Position numbers and translations under genes: made by a program. 45,231 nucleotides of DNA from an uncultured Clostridia bacterium (GTDB taxonomy: Bacteria; Bacillota; Clostridia; TANB77; CAG-508). The first letter of the stretch is position 1; the number at the start of each line of letters is the position of its first letter. Below the pieces are notes generated by a model, which saw nothing but the letters and a program-made list of their open reading frames with translations, was not told the origin of the DNA and searched no databases. This document shows positions 9,869 to 18,694 of the stretch, in pieces. The stretch is taken from positions 1 to 45,231 of the forward strand of contig CAKPLZ010000010.1 of assembly GCA_934167835.1 (NCBI GenBank). Direction: 5' to 3'.

Positions 9869-9904
9869 TATGTTCTTAAAGGCGAGATTTCGTTTAAGAA
9901 CATA
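9869..9904 (+). promoter_or_regulatory. inverted repeat at the purA transcription start
   Basis: A perfect 12-bp inverted repeat, TATGTTCTTAAA/TTTAAGAACATA, around a 12-base centre. It overlaps the predicted start of transcription, so it may be a repressor operator or a 5' hairpin; it is followed by TTTTATTTTG. It does not match the PurR box consensus as I know it. Confidence 0.5.
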
Positions 9905-9931
9905 TTTTATTTTGTTTAGGATGTGATTTTT

Positions 9932-11200
9932 ATGTCAAAAGTTGATGTTGTTTTAGGCGCATTTTACGGAGACGAAGGAAAAGGTAAAATTATTGATTAT
10001 CTTTCAAAGGATGCTGACATTGCTGTTAGATTTTCAGGTGGTAGTAATGCTGGACATTCTATTGAAGTTGATGGCAAAAAATTTGCTTTTCATTTAATTC
10101 CTTCAGGAATCTTTAACAAAGGAACTTTAGCAGTTATAGGAAACGGAGTTGTAGTTGATCCAAAACTTTTAATTGATGAAATGAATGAATTAGAGGCTAA
10201 TGGAATTTCTACAGAAAATCTTTACATTAGTGAAAAAGCTCACATTGTTTTCCCTTACCATATTGAAATGGATAAACTTTTAGAGGAAAATCGTGGTGCT
10301 GGAAAAATTGGAACTACTGCAAGAGGTATTGGACCTGCATACTGTGATAAGTATGAAAGATGCGGAATTAGAGCAGAAGACTTTATTAGCGATAGATTTG
10401 AAGAATTATTAACAATTAATGTTAATAATAAAAACAAGATATTTGAAGCTTATGGTAGACAAACATTTGATGCAAAGGCAATGTTTGAAGAATACAAAAA
10501 ATATGCTGAAATATTAAAACCACATATTATAGATACAATTACATTATTACATAATGCAATTGAAAGTGGTAAAAAAGTTCTTTGCGAAGGTGCACAAGCA
10601 TCTTTACTTGATATAGATTTTGGTAGTTACCCATTTGTTACTTCTTCAAACCCTACTATTGGTGGTGTTTGCACAGGAAGTGGTATTGGTGCAAAAAACA
10701 TTGGTGAAGTTTATGGAGTTATAAAAGCTTATGCTTCTCGTGTTGGTAGTGGCCCATTTGTTACTGAACAAAACAATGAGATTGGTGATACTATTAGAGA
10801 ATTAGGCCATGAATATGGTGTAACAACAAAAAGACCTAGAAGATGTGGATGGTTAGATTTAGTTGCATTAAAATATGTTGTTAGATTAAATGGTCTTACA
10901 GGCCTTGCAATAAACCATGTTGACACTATTGGAAAACTTCCAAAAATAAAGGTATGTGTTGGTTATAACTATAATGGAAAAGTTACAACAGACTTTACAA
11001 CAAATGTTGATTTCTTATCAAATTCAACAGCTGTTTATGAAGAGTTTGATGGAAACTTTGGTGACATTAGCCATTGTAAAACAAGAAAAGAACTTCCTGA
11101 AAATGCACAAAAATACTTAAATAGAATTGAAGAATTTATTGGTATTCCAATTAAATTCATTGGAACTGGTGCTGGAAGAGAAGCTATGATTGTTGAGTAA
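9932..11200 (+). CDS. purA: adenylosuccinate synthetase
   Basis: Catalyses GTP-dependent joining of aspartate to IMP, the first committed step to AMP. It has 422 residues, near the family norm of about 430. The GTP-binding loop is GDEGKGK (about residues 11-17), preceded by AFY where most members have TQW; the catalytic Asp is kept. GNGVVVDP, TTARGIGPAYCDK, the IMP-site segment TKRPRRCGWLD and the C-terminal GTGAGRE are also visible. I prefer the ATG at 9932, since AGGATGTGAT lies directly upstream, over the GTG at 9923. The gene ends at a strong bidirectional terminator. Confidence 0.95.
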   Translation: MSKVDVVLGAFYGDEGKGKIIDYLSKDADIAVRFSGGSNAGHSIEVDGKKFAFHLIPSGIFNKGTLAVIGNGVVVDPKLLIDEMNELEANGISTENLYISEKAHIVFPYHIEMDKLLEENRGAGKIGTTARGIGPAYCDKYERCGIRAEDFISDRFEELLTINVNNKNKIFEAYGRQTFDAKAMFEEYKKYAEILKPHIIDTITLLHNAIESGKKVLCEGAQASLLDIDFGSYPFVTSSNPTIGGVCTGSGIGAKNIGEVYGVIKAYASRVGSGPFVTEQNNEIGDTIRELGHEYGVTTKRPRRCGWLDLVALKYVVRLNGLTGLAINHVDTIGKLPKIKVCVGYNYNGKVTTDFTTNVDFLSNSTAVYEEFDGNFGDISHCKTRKELPENAQKYLNRIEEFIGIPIKFIGTGAGREAMIVE

Positions 11201-11207
11201 ATATTTT

Positions 11208-11237
11208 AAAGCAGGTATTTTAAAATACCTGCTTTTT
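11208..11237. terminator. bidirectional terminator between purA and the kinase-like gene
   Basis: A perfect 28-base palindrome (14-bp arms, AAAGCAGGTATTTT and its complement) ending in a T run on the plus strand. It serves purA and the convergent gene whose stop is at 11238. Confidence 0.85.
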
Positions 11238-12173
11238 CTATTCTCTTTCAATTAAATCTGTATCAATAATTACTGGTTCACCTGGCTCAGCTTCTCTTTC
11301 CTCTACTCCTGAATCAATTATTCCTCCTGCTCCTTTTGATAAATATCTTTTGTTTGGTTTAATTAGTATTCCTATATTTGATTCTTCTTTCTCTGTTCCA
11401 AAATCTCTATATTTAAGTCCCGCCTCTTTAAATTTTTGTTTTAAATACTCAATATGCTTTGCTTTTACACTTTTTGTATCTACTTTTGGTTGTATTTCAG
11501 CTACAAACACGGTTTTTCCATCATTATCTTTAACTTCTTCTCTTAGTAATGGCTGTATAATATTAGGATGATACGGAATTTCGAATTTTTCTCTTGTTTC
11601 ACCCATTTTTACTACGTATCCATTAGTTTCAATAACTACACTATATGTCCCTCTAGATAACCTCTTTAGTGGTTTTCCATTTGATATTTCGTGCATCATA
11701 ATTTTAACGAAATCGTTCATTTGGCTTTTTATTATACTTCCTAAAGTATCTTCATCGATTAATTCTTTTTCAAATAATTCATACGCATAGCTGTTTTCTT
11801 CTTTAATTCTATTTTGTTCTTTCTCTTCTAGCAATTCTATAAATTCTGGTATTTCTTCAACATCTAGTTTTTTATATATTTTAGAAATGTTATCAACAAT
11901 CATTTTTTGCCCATCTTTTATATCTGAAACAGCTTTGACAAGATAAAAAGCCTCATCTTCATAAGCATTGTTTAATAATTTTTCAAAATTCTCTAAAATT
12001 GCTTTTTGCCCATCTTGTGTTTTTTTTAGTGAGTTAATAATGTCCTCCAATAATCCAAATTTATAAAAATCTTTATCTCTTAAAATTTCAGGTAATTTAT
12101 TTTCCAACATTTTCATATTTTCAGGTTTCAACAATTCTTTAATTAACTTTACTTTTTCCAAATAATTGTCCAT
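11238..12173 (-). CDS. unknown protein with kinase-like C-terminal half
   Basis: A 311-residue soluble protein with no signal peptide. The first 150 residues are charged and likely helical, with two related segments (KKTQDGQKAILENFEKL and IKDGQKMIVDNISKIY). The second half has features resembling a protein kinase N-lobe: RGTYSVVIETNGYVVKMG (a glycine loop and lysine strand), then HPNIIQPL, and near the end VIIDTDLIE, which could be the metal-binding Asp region. A clear HRD catalytic loop is not visible, so it may be a pseudokinase or only look similar. ATG start with GGGAGGT. A promoter is present (12228-12200). Cluster context gives no function. Confidence 0.6.
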   Translation of the reverse strand: MDNYLEKVKLIKELLKPENMKMLENKLPEILRDKDFYKFGLLEDIINSLKKTQDGQKAILENFEKLLNNAYEDEAFYLVKAVSDIKDGQKMIVDNISKIYKKLDVEEIPEFIELLEEKEQNRIKEENSYAYELFEKELIDEDTLGSIIKSQMNDFVKIMMHEISNGKPLKRLSRGTYSVVIETNGYVVKMGETREKFEIPYHPNIIQPLLREEVKDNDGKTVFVAEIQPKVDTKSVKAKHIEYLKQKFKEAGLKYRDFGTEKEESNIGILIKPNKRYLSKGAGGIIDSGVEEREAEPGEPVIIDTDLIERE

Positions 12174-12199
12174 GTCTACCTCCCCTTTTTCCTATTTAT

Positions 12200-12228
12200 A
12201 CTATATAACATTTTTAGGTTAAAAACAA
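12200..12228 (-). promoter_or_regulatory. promoter of the kinase-like gene
   Basis: TTGTTT (12228-12223), 17-base spacer, TATAGT (12205-12200). Confidence 0.5.
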
Positions 12229-12305
12229 GTAAATATTTTAATAAATCTATTGTTTTTTATAATTATTTTATGTTATTATTTATTATGAAAAAGGAGTTGG
12301 TTTTT

Positions 12306-12899
12306 ATGCCGTCGAGAGCTAAGAGTAAAAAGTCTATTAAGAATTTAAAGAGATTTAGAAGTGCTAAGTTTAATTATGCAAAATTTGTTAAAGATTATTA
12401 TATAGAAAAAGGTGAAGCTTATATCTCTGCTAAGGTAAATTCCATTGATGATGTTATTTCTAAGTATTCTACAAAAGGTTATGAGTGGATTAACCCTGAT
12501 TTTGCAAGTTATATCGAAGAAAGCGCTTATTATATTCCTATTGAAGAGAGAATTATTATTGAAATTTGTGGTGGTAATTTTTCTGAGGAAGAACAGGCTT
12601 TAATCACTAAAGTTTTAAAAGATTATTTTGGTTTAAAGCTTGGAGATAAGTATTTGGATCTAGATATTAATAAGCACAAATCATTTATTCTATTTTTATT
12701 TGGAATCATAAGTCTCGGAATTTTTGCAGTTTTAAGTAGATTTTCTCTTATTACAGCATTAAATGAGGTTATTTTACTTCTATTCTGGTTCTTCCTTTGG
12801 GAGTATGCAGATTTAGGTTGGATTGAGAGAAGTAATATCCAAATTGAAAGGCTTGAAGCAGGCCAGCTTTCTACTGCTAAAATTGTTTTCTTAGATTAA
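12306..12899 (+). CDS. unknown membrane protein with two C-terminal helices
   Basis: 197 residues. A basic N-terminus (KSKKSIKNLKRFR) leads into a mixed soluble domain, then two hydrophobic segments at about residues 120-138 and 143-161, then a short tail (ERLEAGQLSTAKIVFLD). I do not recognise the family. The ATG at 12306 is chosen because AAGGAG lies 10 bases upstream; ATGs further upstream overlap that site. Its promoter may be TTGTTT (12250) with TATTAT (12274). It is followed by a hairpin shared with the convergent sulfatase gene. Confidence 0.7.
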   Translation: MPSRAKSKKSIKNLKRFRSAKFNYAKFVKDYYIEKGEAYISAKVNSIDDVISKYSTKGYEWINPDFASYIEESAYYIPIEERIIIEICGGNFSEEEQALITKVLKDYFGLKLGDKYLDLDINKHKSFILFLFGIISLGIFAVLSRFSLITALNEVILLLFWFFLWEYADLGWIERSNIQIERLEAGQLSTAKIVFLD

Positions 12900-12900
12900 A

Positions 12901-12924
12901 AAATCCCCTTAAAAAAGGGAATTT
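12901..12924. terminator. bidirectional terminator
   Basis: AAATCCCC/GGGAATTT with one mismatch and an 8-base loop, with T runs on both strands; it separates two convergent genes. Confidence 0.6.
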
Positions 12925-12926
12925 TT

Positions 12927-14858
12927 TTATTTTATTTTTCTATAATAATCATAATCTAATATCATTGATGACATCTTAAATTTTTGATAAACTATTTGGC
13001 TCATTTTTTCTACATAGTCAGGTTCTACAGTCTCCCCTTCATTTGGAATAAATATATCTTGAACAGAATTATATCTTCCCTTATCAGTTATAAAGCTTCT
13101 ATCTGAGAATATTACTATAGGTTCTATATTGTTTGATAAAATATCTTTTCCCATTAATAACCTTGAATCATATTCAATCCCAAATAAATTTAATACTGTT
13201 GGCAGAACATCTAAGCTTGAACATACTTTTTCAATTTTAATAGGTTCTTCCATACTTGAATTCCATATTAGAAGTGGTGTATGGTGCTTTTCAAATGTAT
13301 TATCTCTTTTATATGTTGATAATTCGTTTAATTCAGAAAGTGTTAAACCATAAGGGTAGTGGTCTGGGCTTATTACAATTACTGTATCTTTAAGCTTTCC
13401 TGCAAGTTCAAGCCTTCTTATTAGTTCCCCTACTGCTTTGTCTAATTCAATTTGGCATGCAAGGTATGATTTTGCTTTGTGTGAATATGGTAGGTTTTTT
13501 ACTGCCTCCCAGTTTTTTGATGCCATGCTATTTCCATTTGTTGTATAATTTAAGTGCCCACTCACAGTCATATAATATGCTAGAAATTTTTCATTATTAA
13601 TATAATCATCTACTGTTGATTCTACCATTTCAAAATCACTACTTGGCCAAACTTTGGTATTCATTCTATTCTCTAACCCATTTCCTTTAGCTAAGTAAGA
13701 ATCATATCCTAAAGTTTGTAAATATTCATCTCTGTGGTAATATGTATATGTATGATTATGGTAACTATTACTTGTATATCCTAGAGGCTCAAATACATTT
13801 GGATACACATAAGGTAAATAATGTCCATTTATTCTGTATATGCTCCACACTCCTTCTTTTGGTATTAATGATGTATCTGTCATATATTCCCCATCTGCTG
13901 TACTTACTGGGAATAATGGTGTGTAGAAGTTATCAAATTGGAATCCTTCTTTATATAATTTATATAGATTTGGTGTTAAGTCTTCTCTTATGGCAACATT
14001 ACTTAGCCCTTCTGCTACAAATACTACTAAGTTCTTGCCTTCAAACATTCCTGTATATTCATTTTGTTCTGTTGGAATTTGGTTTTGGAAATATTTGTGC
14101 ATTAGTTTTACATTTTCATCTTGTTCATTTTGAATTGCAGTATCAAAATCTATTTCTGTTACATTGTATTTAATCTCTGGCTTTATTTCTTCTTCTGGAA
14201 TTGTATTTACTTCTAATGCTATTTTTTCTTCAAACCCAAATATTAAGCGTTTTAAATCAAGTTTCATTGCTGTGAACATACCCATTCTATTTGCTGTAAC
14301 TTTAGGTATATGAATATTATAATATAAATTTTTGTTTGAATGACTTCCTTCTGTATTTATTGTGTTTATACAAAGAATTCCTGAAAAATAAATAACTATA
14401 ATTGCTATTAATCTTATAAGAATTCCTTTTTTTGAGCCTTTTTCAAAATTTAAAATCTTGCACAAATTAAGTGGTATTAATACTATTACTGGTAAAAATA
14501 TTAGTAAAAGTCCTATCCAATTTTCTGCCATTTTATCTAAAATTGTGGTCATAAATTCTGTTACTTGCCCACCATTTATTATTGAATAAAAAGAAAGTAT
14601 TGCTTCATATATTTTATAATATATGAGCTGTGCAGCAATTACAAAGCTTACTCCTATAGTTAATATGTACGCAATTATAGCATTTGCCTTTCTTTTAAAT
14701 AATGATGATATAACATCTAGCCCTATTGCAAATGGAATAGATAATAATATTATCATTGGCATTGATGTTGGAAATTTTTCAAATAGTAAAAGTGATATTA
14801 TTAATTCTTCATATATTATAAATAATATCCAATATATTGATTCTTTTATTTTTTTCAT
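12927..14858 (-). CDS. LtaS-like sulfatase-family membrane protein
   Basis: 643 residues. Five or so N-terminal membrane helices (within residues 1-165) precede an extracellular alkaline-phosphatase-fold domain, the layout of lipoteichoic acid synthase and other phosphoglycerol transferases that move glycerol phosphate from phosphatidylglycerol. Likely metal and catalytic residues are the Glu in VVFVAEGLSN (about residue 285), the Thr nucleophile in FPVSTADGEYM (about residue 317), and Asp-His in VISPDHYPYG (about residue 507). It is the second gene after tex, 10 bases apart with its ribosome binding site overlapping the tex stop region, so the two are probably one operon. Which polymer it makes or modifies cannot be told from sequence. 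Confidence 0.87.
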   Translation of the reverse strand: MKKIKESIYWILFIIYEELIISLLLFEKFPTSMPMIILLSIPFAIGLDVISSLFKRKANAIIAYILTIGVSFVIAAQLIYYKIYEAILSFYSIINGGQVTEFMTTILDKMAENWIGLLLIFLPVIVLIPLNLCKILNFEKGSKKGILIRLIAIIVIYFSGILCINTINTEGSHSNKNLYYNIHIPKVTANRMGMFTAMKLDLKRLIFGFEEKIALEVNTIPEEEIKPEIKYNVTEIDFDTAIQNEQDENVKLMHKYFQNQIPTEQNEYTGMFEGKNLVVFVAEGLSNVAIREDLTPNLYKLYKEGFQFDNFYTPLFPVSTADGEYMTDTSLIPKEGVWSIYRINGHYLPYVYPNVFEPLGYTSNSYHNHTYTYYHRDEYLQTLGYDSYLAKGNGLENRMNTKVWPSSDFEMVESTVDDYINNEKFLAYYMTVSGHLNYTTNGNSMASKNWEAVKNLPYSHKAKSYLACQIELDKAVGELIRRLELAGKLKDTVIVISPDHYPYGLTLSELNELSTYKRDNTFEKHHTPLLIWNSSMEEPIKIEKVCSSLDVLPTVLNLFGIEYDSRLLMGKDILSNNIEPIVIFSDRSFITDKGRYNSVQDIFIPNEGETVEPDYVEKMSQIVYQKFKMSSMILDYDYYRKIK

Positions 14859-14868
14859 GTTTGTCTCC

Positions 14869-17019
14869 TTATAATTTCATGCTTAATTTAACTTTTTGTC
14901 TTTCTTGGTCTATTCCTATTACTTTAACTTTAACTATATCTCCTACAGATACTATGTCTGATGGATTTTTAACATAGCTTTCGCTCATTTCTGAAATGTG
15001 TACTAATCCATCATGCTTTACTCCTATATCTACAAATGCTCCAAAATCTATTACATTTCGCACTGTTCCTGGAAGAATCATTCCTTCTCTTAGGTCTTCA
15101 AATTTCAATACATCAGTTCTTAATATTGGCTTTGGCATTTCTTCTCTTGGGTCTCTGCCTGGTTTTGATATGTCATCTATTATGTCTTGCAATGTTAGTT
15201 CTCCTACACCAAGTTCTTTTGCAACTTTTGGTACATCTATGCTTGCTAGGTTTGTTCTTATTTGGTCTAGTTTGTCCTTGTTTAACAAATCTTTTTTATC
15301 TGCATTAATTTTTGCAAGTAATTTTTCTGCAACTTCATAGCTTTCTGGGTGAACTCCTGTTGTTTCTAGTGGATTTTTTCCTTCAAATATTCTTATAAAT
15401 CCTGCACACTGCTTAAATGCTGCTTTACCAAGTTTTGGAACATTTAAAAGTTCTTTTCTTTCTTTAAGTTTTCCATTTTCATCTCTATATGTTACTATGT
15501 TTTTTGCAATTGTTTTATTTATTCCAGATACATAAGAAAGAAGTGATGGTGTTGCTGTATTTATATCTACCCCAACTTTATTTACTGCATCTTCTACAAC
15601 CCCTGTAAGGTTATCTGATAGTTTTTTCTGGTCAACATCATGTTGGTATTGCCCAACTCCTATGGCTTTTGGATCTATTTTTACAAGTTCTGCAAGTGGG
15701 TCTTGCAGTCTTCTTGCAATTGAAATTGCACCTCTTATTGATACATTAATATCTGGGTATTCCTCAGTTGCAAGCTTTGATGCTGAATATACAGATGCTC
15801 CTGCTTCACTAACTATTGCATAACATACTTTTTCTGGAATCTCTTTAAGCATTTCTGATACAAATTTTTCTGATTCTCTTGAAGCTGTTCCATTTCCTAT
15901 TGCTATCATATTTACTTTATGCTTTGAAATTAAGTTTTTTAGAACTTTTTTTGCACCATCTACATCGTTTTGTGGCTCTGTTGGATATACTGTTGCAATA
16001 TCTAATACTTTGCCTGTATCATCTATTACTGCTATTTTACAGCCTGTTCTATATGCTGGGTCAAAGCCCATAACTGTTATATTTTTTATTGGTGCTCCAA
16101 GCAATAATTGTTTTGCATTTTTTCCAAATACCTTTATTGCTTGTTCTTCAGCCTTCTCTGTTAAATCTGCTCTTATTTCTCTTTCAATTGATGGTTCTAT
16201 TAATCTTTTATAACTATCTAATATTGTTTCTTCTAGTATATCTCTAAACTGTGTTTGGTTTTTTATTATGTGTTTTCTTAAATATTGTAATATTTTTTCT
16301 TCTGGTTTTTCAATTGTAACTTTTAAAAACTCTTCGTTTTCTCCCCTATTTATTGCTAAAATTCTGTGGCTTGGAATTTTCTTTATTTCTTCATCAAATT
16401 TATAGTACATTTCATAATTTGATTTTTCATTTTCTTTTGCATTTTTAGTTGAAATTCTGCCTTGCACATAGCATAGTCTTTTTATTTCTTTTCTGTAATC
16501 CGCAACATCTGATATGTTTTCTGCTATGATATCTTTTGCTCCATTTATTGCTTCTTCTACTGTATTTACATCTTTTTCAGGATTTATAAACTCCTTTGCA
16601 ATATCTAAAACACTACGAGTTTCTTTTTGTGCAAAAATAATCTCAGCTAATGGCTCTAATCCTTTTGCTTTGGCAATTGTCGCCCTTGTTTTTTTCTTTT
16701 GTTTATATGGTCTATAAATATCCTCTACTTCTGTAAGTGTTGTTGCTTCCTCTAAGGCTTTTGTTATTTCTTCTGTAAGTTTCCCTTGTTCTTCTATAAT
16801 CCTTGAAACATCTGCTTTTCTGGTTTCTAGGTTTCTTAGGTAAGTTAATCTTTCTCCTAAGTCTCTTAAAATTTCATCACTTAATCCTCCTGTTGCTTCT
16901 TTTCTATAACGAGCAATAAACGGAATTGTATTTCCTTCATCTATTAAGTTTATTGTGCTTTTTACTTGTGTTTCTTTAATGTTTAACTCTGTTGCTATTG
17001 TATGAATTATTCTATCCAT
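14869..17019 (-). CDS. tex: Tex family S1 RNA-binding protein
   Basis: A 716-residue cytoplasmic protein of the Tex/YhgF family, linked to transcription and RNA or DNA binding. N-terminal helical region (IPFIARYRKEATGGLSDE, a family signature, about residues 33-50), a YqgF-like nuclease-fold domain (VMGFDPAYRTGCKIAVID, about residues 317-334), tandem helix-hairpin-helix elements (ALKY-type region with VGVDINTA, about residues 480-560) and a C-terminal S1 domain (GMILPGTVRNVIDFGAFVDI, about residues 636-655). The length matches the family. ATG start with AAAGGA upstream; a -10 TATAAT lies at 17056-17051. No in-frame CGG. Confidence 0.95.
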   Translation of the reverse strand: MDRIIHTIATELNIKETQVKSTINLIDEGNTIPFIARYRKEATGGLSDEILRDLGERLTYLRNLETRKADVSRIIEEQGKLTEEITKALEEATTLTEVEDIYRPYKQKKKTRATIAKAKGLEPLAEIIFAQKETRSVLDIAKEFINPEKDVNTVEEAINGAKDIIAENISDVADYRKEIKRLCYVQGRISTKNAKENEKSNYEMYYKFDEEIKKIPSHRILAINRGENEEFLKVTIEKPEEKILQYLRKHIIKNQTQFRDILEETILDSYKRLIEPSIEREIRADLTEKAEEQAIKVFGKNAKQLLLGAPIKNITVMGFDPAYRTGCKIAVIDDTGKVLDIATVYPTEPQNDVDGAKKVLKNLISKHKVNMIAIGNGTASRESEKFVSEMLKEIPEKVCYAIVSEAGASVYSASKLATEEYPDINVSIRGAISIARRLQDPLAELVKIDPKAIGVGQYQHDVDQKKLSDNLTGVVEDAVNKVGVDINTATPSLLSYVSGINKTIAKNIVTYRDENGKLKERKELLNVPKLGKAAFKQCAGFIRIFEGKNPLETTGVHPESYEVAEKLLAKINADKKDLLNKDKLDQIRTNLASIDVPKVAKELGVGELTLQDIIDDISKPGRDPREEMPKPILRTDVLKFEDLREGMILPGTVRNVIDFGAFVDIGVKHDGLVHISEMSESYVKNPSDIVSVGDIVKVKVIGIDQERQKVKLSMKL

Positions 17020-17097
17020 TGAAAATCAATCCTTTCTAAATTGTTACTATATTATATCAAATTTTCTAAAAAATCAATAATTTATATTATTTTCATC

Positions 17098-17127
17098 TTG
17101 TTTTTTTTTCTATTTTCATGGTATTAT
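17098..17127 (+). promoter_or_regulatory. promoter of the EamA-type transporter
   Basis: TTGTTT (17098-17103), 18-base spacer, TATTAT (17122-17127) with an extended TGG before the -10. Confidence 0.5.
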
Positions 17128-17165
17128 ATATAAAAATATTAATTTTATGAAAGGAGATGAATTTT

Positions 17166-18090
17166 ATGTGGTTTGTTTTTGCATGTTTATGCACTTTGCT
17201 TTGGGGATTTGCTGATTTATTTTATAAAAAAGGAGCTGATGAAACAAAAAAATATACCCATATAAAAACTGCTATTATGGTTGGATTAGTTATGGGAATT
17301 CATGCTTGCATTTTGCTTTTAACACAGAATTTGAATTTTAACCCTATTAATATTGCTATATATTTCCCTGTTTCGCTTATGTACATTTTATCCATGATTA
17401 TTGGTTATTTTGGGCTTAGATATTTAGAGCTTTCTATTTCTTCTCCAATTCAAAACTCTTCAGGAGCAATTGCATGTATTTTATGTGTTATATTTTTAGG
17501 GCAGCATCTTAATATTTTAAGCAGTACTGCAGTTTTTTCAATTTGCTTAGGAATCTTTTTACTTGGAGTATTTGAAAGACATAAACGGTTCTATATCTGC
17601 CAAAGATAAAAAATATAGCATTGGATTTGTTGCTTTTTTAATGCCAATAATTTATTCTATTCTTGATGCATTAGGAACATTTTTTGATGCATTCTATTTA
17701 GATGATATTGCTACAACTCCTTTAATTGGAGTTACAGAAGCGACTTTAGAAAATGTTGCCTGTGTTTCTTATGAGCTAACTTTTTTAATTGTTGGGATTT
17801 TACTTTTTATTTATTTAAAGTTTATTAAGAAGGAAAATTTTGAATTACTTACTTTGAAAAACACTGGAATCGCTGCTGTTTTTGAAACTCTAGGACAGTT
17901 TTTATATGTATTTGCAATGAGTGGAAATGCGGCAATCGCTGCACCTCTTGTTAGTTCTTATGCAATAGTTTCACTTATTTTATCTAAACTATTTTTAAAA
18001 GAAAAAATATCTAAAAAACAGTATATTGCAATTTGTTTAGTTTTACTTGGAATAATTTTACTTGGAATTTCTGAAGGTATTTCAGATTAA
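17166..18090 (+). CDS. EamA/DMT-type transporter, requires +1 shift at CGG
   Basis: A drug/metabolite-transporter superfamily membrane protein. Read with one +1 shift it has 307 residues and about ten membrane helices in two five-helix halves, the normal architecture; the substrate is unknown. The frame breaks at codon 141: after GVFERHK comes CGG, and the zero frame ends eight codons later. Skipping the C gives KGSISAKDKKYSIGFVAF, a hydrophilic link between the two halves, then the second half. The second half has no start codon with a ribosome binding site. The ATG at 17166 is chosen because AAGGAG at 17151 is 9 bases away; the ATG at 17157 abuts that site. Confidence 0.88.
17586..17588 (+). 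other. CGG +1 frameshift site in the EamA-type gene
   Basis: Context AAA-C-GGT-TCT; Gly141, in the cytoplasmic linker between the two transporter halves. Confidence 0.85.
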
Positions 18091-18108
18091 ATTTATGCCA
18101 AAAATTAT

Positions 18109-18143
18109 CCACAATTTATCCACTTTTGGTGGATAAATTGTGG
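18109..18143. terminator. bidirectional terminator
   Basis: A perfect 15-bp stem, CCACAATTTATCCAC and its complement, with a 5-base loop, between the convergent transporter and HdeD-like genes. Confidence 0.8.
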
Positions 18144-18151
18144 ATTTATTC

Positions 18152-18694
18152 TTATTTTAATTTTATAAGTACTCCTATACTTTCTATTGCTTCTATAACT
18201 CCTGCTATTAATAAAACAATTCCTGATGCAACTGTAACTGTAGCAACTGAAGCTATAGGTTCAACTAAAATGAATATACCAACTGAAAGTGTAATAAGTG
18301 CTCCGATAAAAACTAGCACCCAACTCTTTTCGTCAACACTTTTCATATCAACTGCAAATTGAACTTTCATTATACTTTTAATAATAATCCAAAAGCCAAC
18401 AATGACTGTTATAAATGATAACATGAATCCTGAATTCATTAAAATTACTAATGCTATCATTATTTCAACCATACCTTCAACTAAGGCATTGCTGAACATT
18501 TTTTGCTGTTTTTCCATTGCTATATAAAGTATAACACTGAATGCACCATCAACAAGTAAACAAATGCCTAATACTGTCATTACAGTACTTACTGCTTCTG
18601 TTGGTCTTACTATTAGCAAAATTGCTATAAGAATCATAATTGCAGAACTTAATATTGAACGTCTTTCACATTTTTTAATGTATTCTGTAATCAA
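18152..18694 (-). CDS. HdeD/DUF308-like membrane protein
   Basis: 180 residues, six hydrophobic segments in three pairs with repeated short loops (for example IMILIAILLIVRPTEA and FIGALITLSVGIFILVEP), the pattern of HdeD/DUF308 proteins, of unclear function. The start is TTG at 18694 behind AGAGGTGAG; it overlaps the stop of the upstream FemA/B-like gene (ATTGA), so translation is probably coupled. That overlap is meaningful only if the upstream gene is read in the shifted frame, which supports the shift. Confidence 0.8.
   Translation of the reverse strand: MITEYIKKCERRSILSSAIMILIAILLIVRPTEAVSTVMTVLGICLLVDGAFSVILYIAMEKQQKMFSNALVEGMVEIMIALVILMNSGFMLSFITVIVGFWIIIKSIMKVQFAVDMKSVDEKSWVLVFIGALITLSVGIFILVEPIASVATVTVASGIVLLIAGVIEAIESIGVLIKLK

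Noticed and set aside
17563..18090. A separate half-size transporter gene starting at 17563
   Set aside because: Its start would be a TTG inside the end of the first half with no ribosome binding site.
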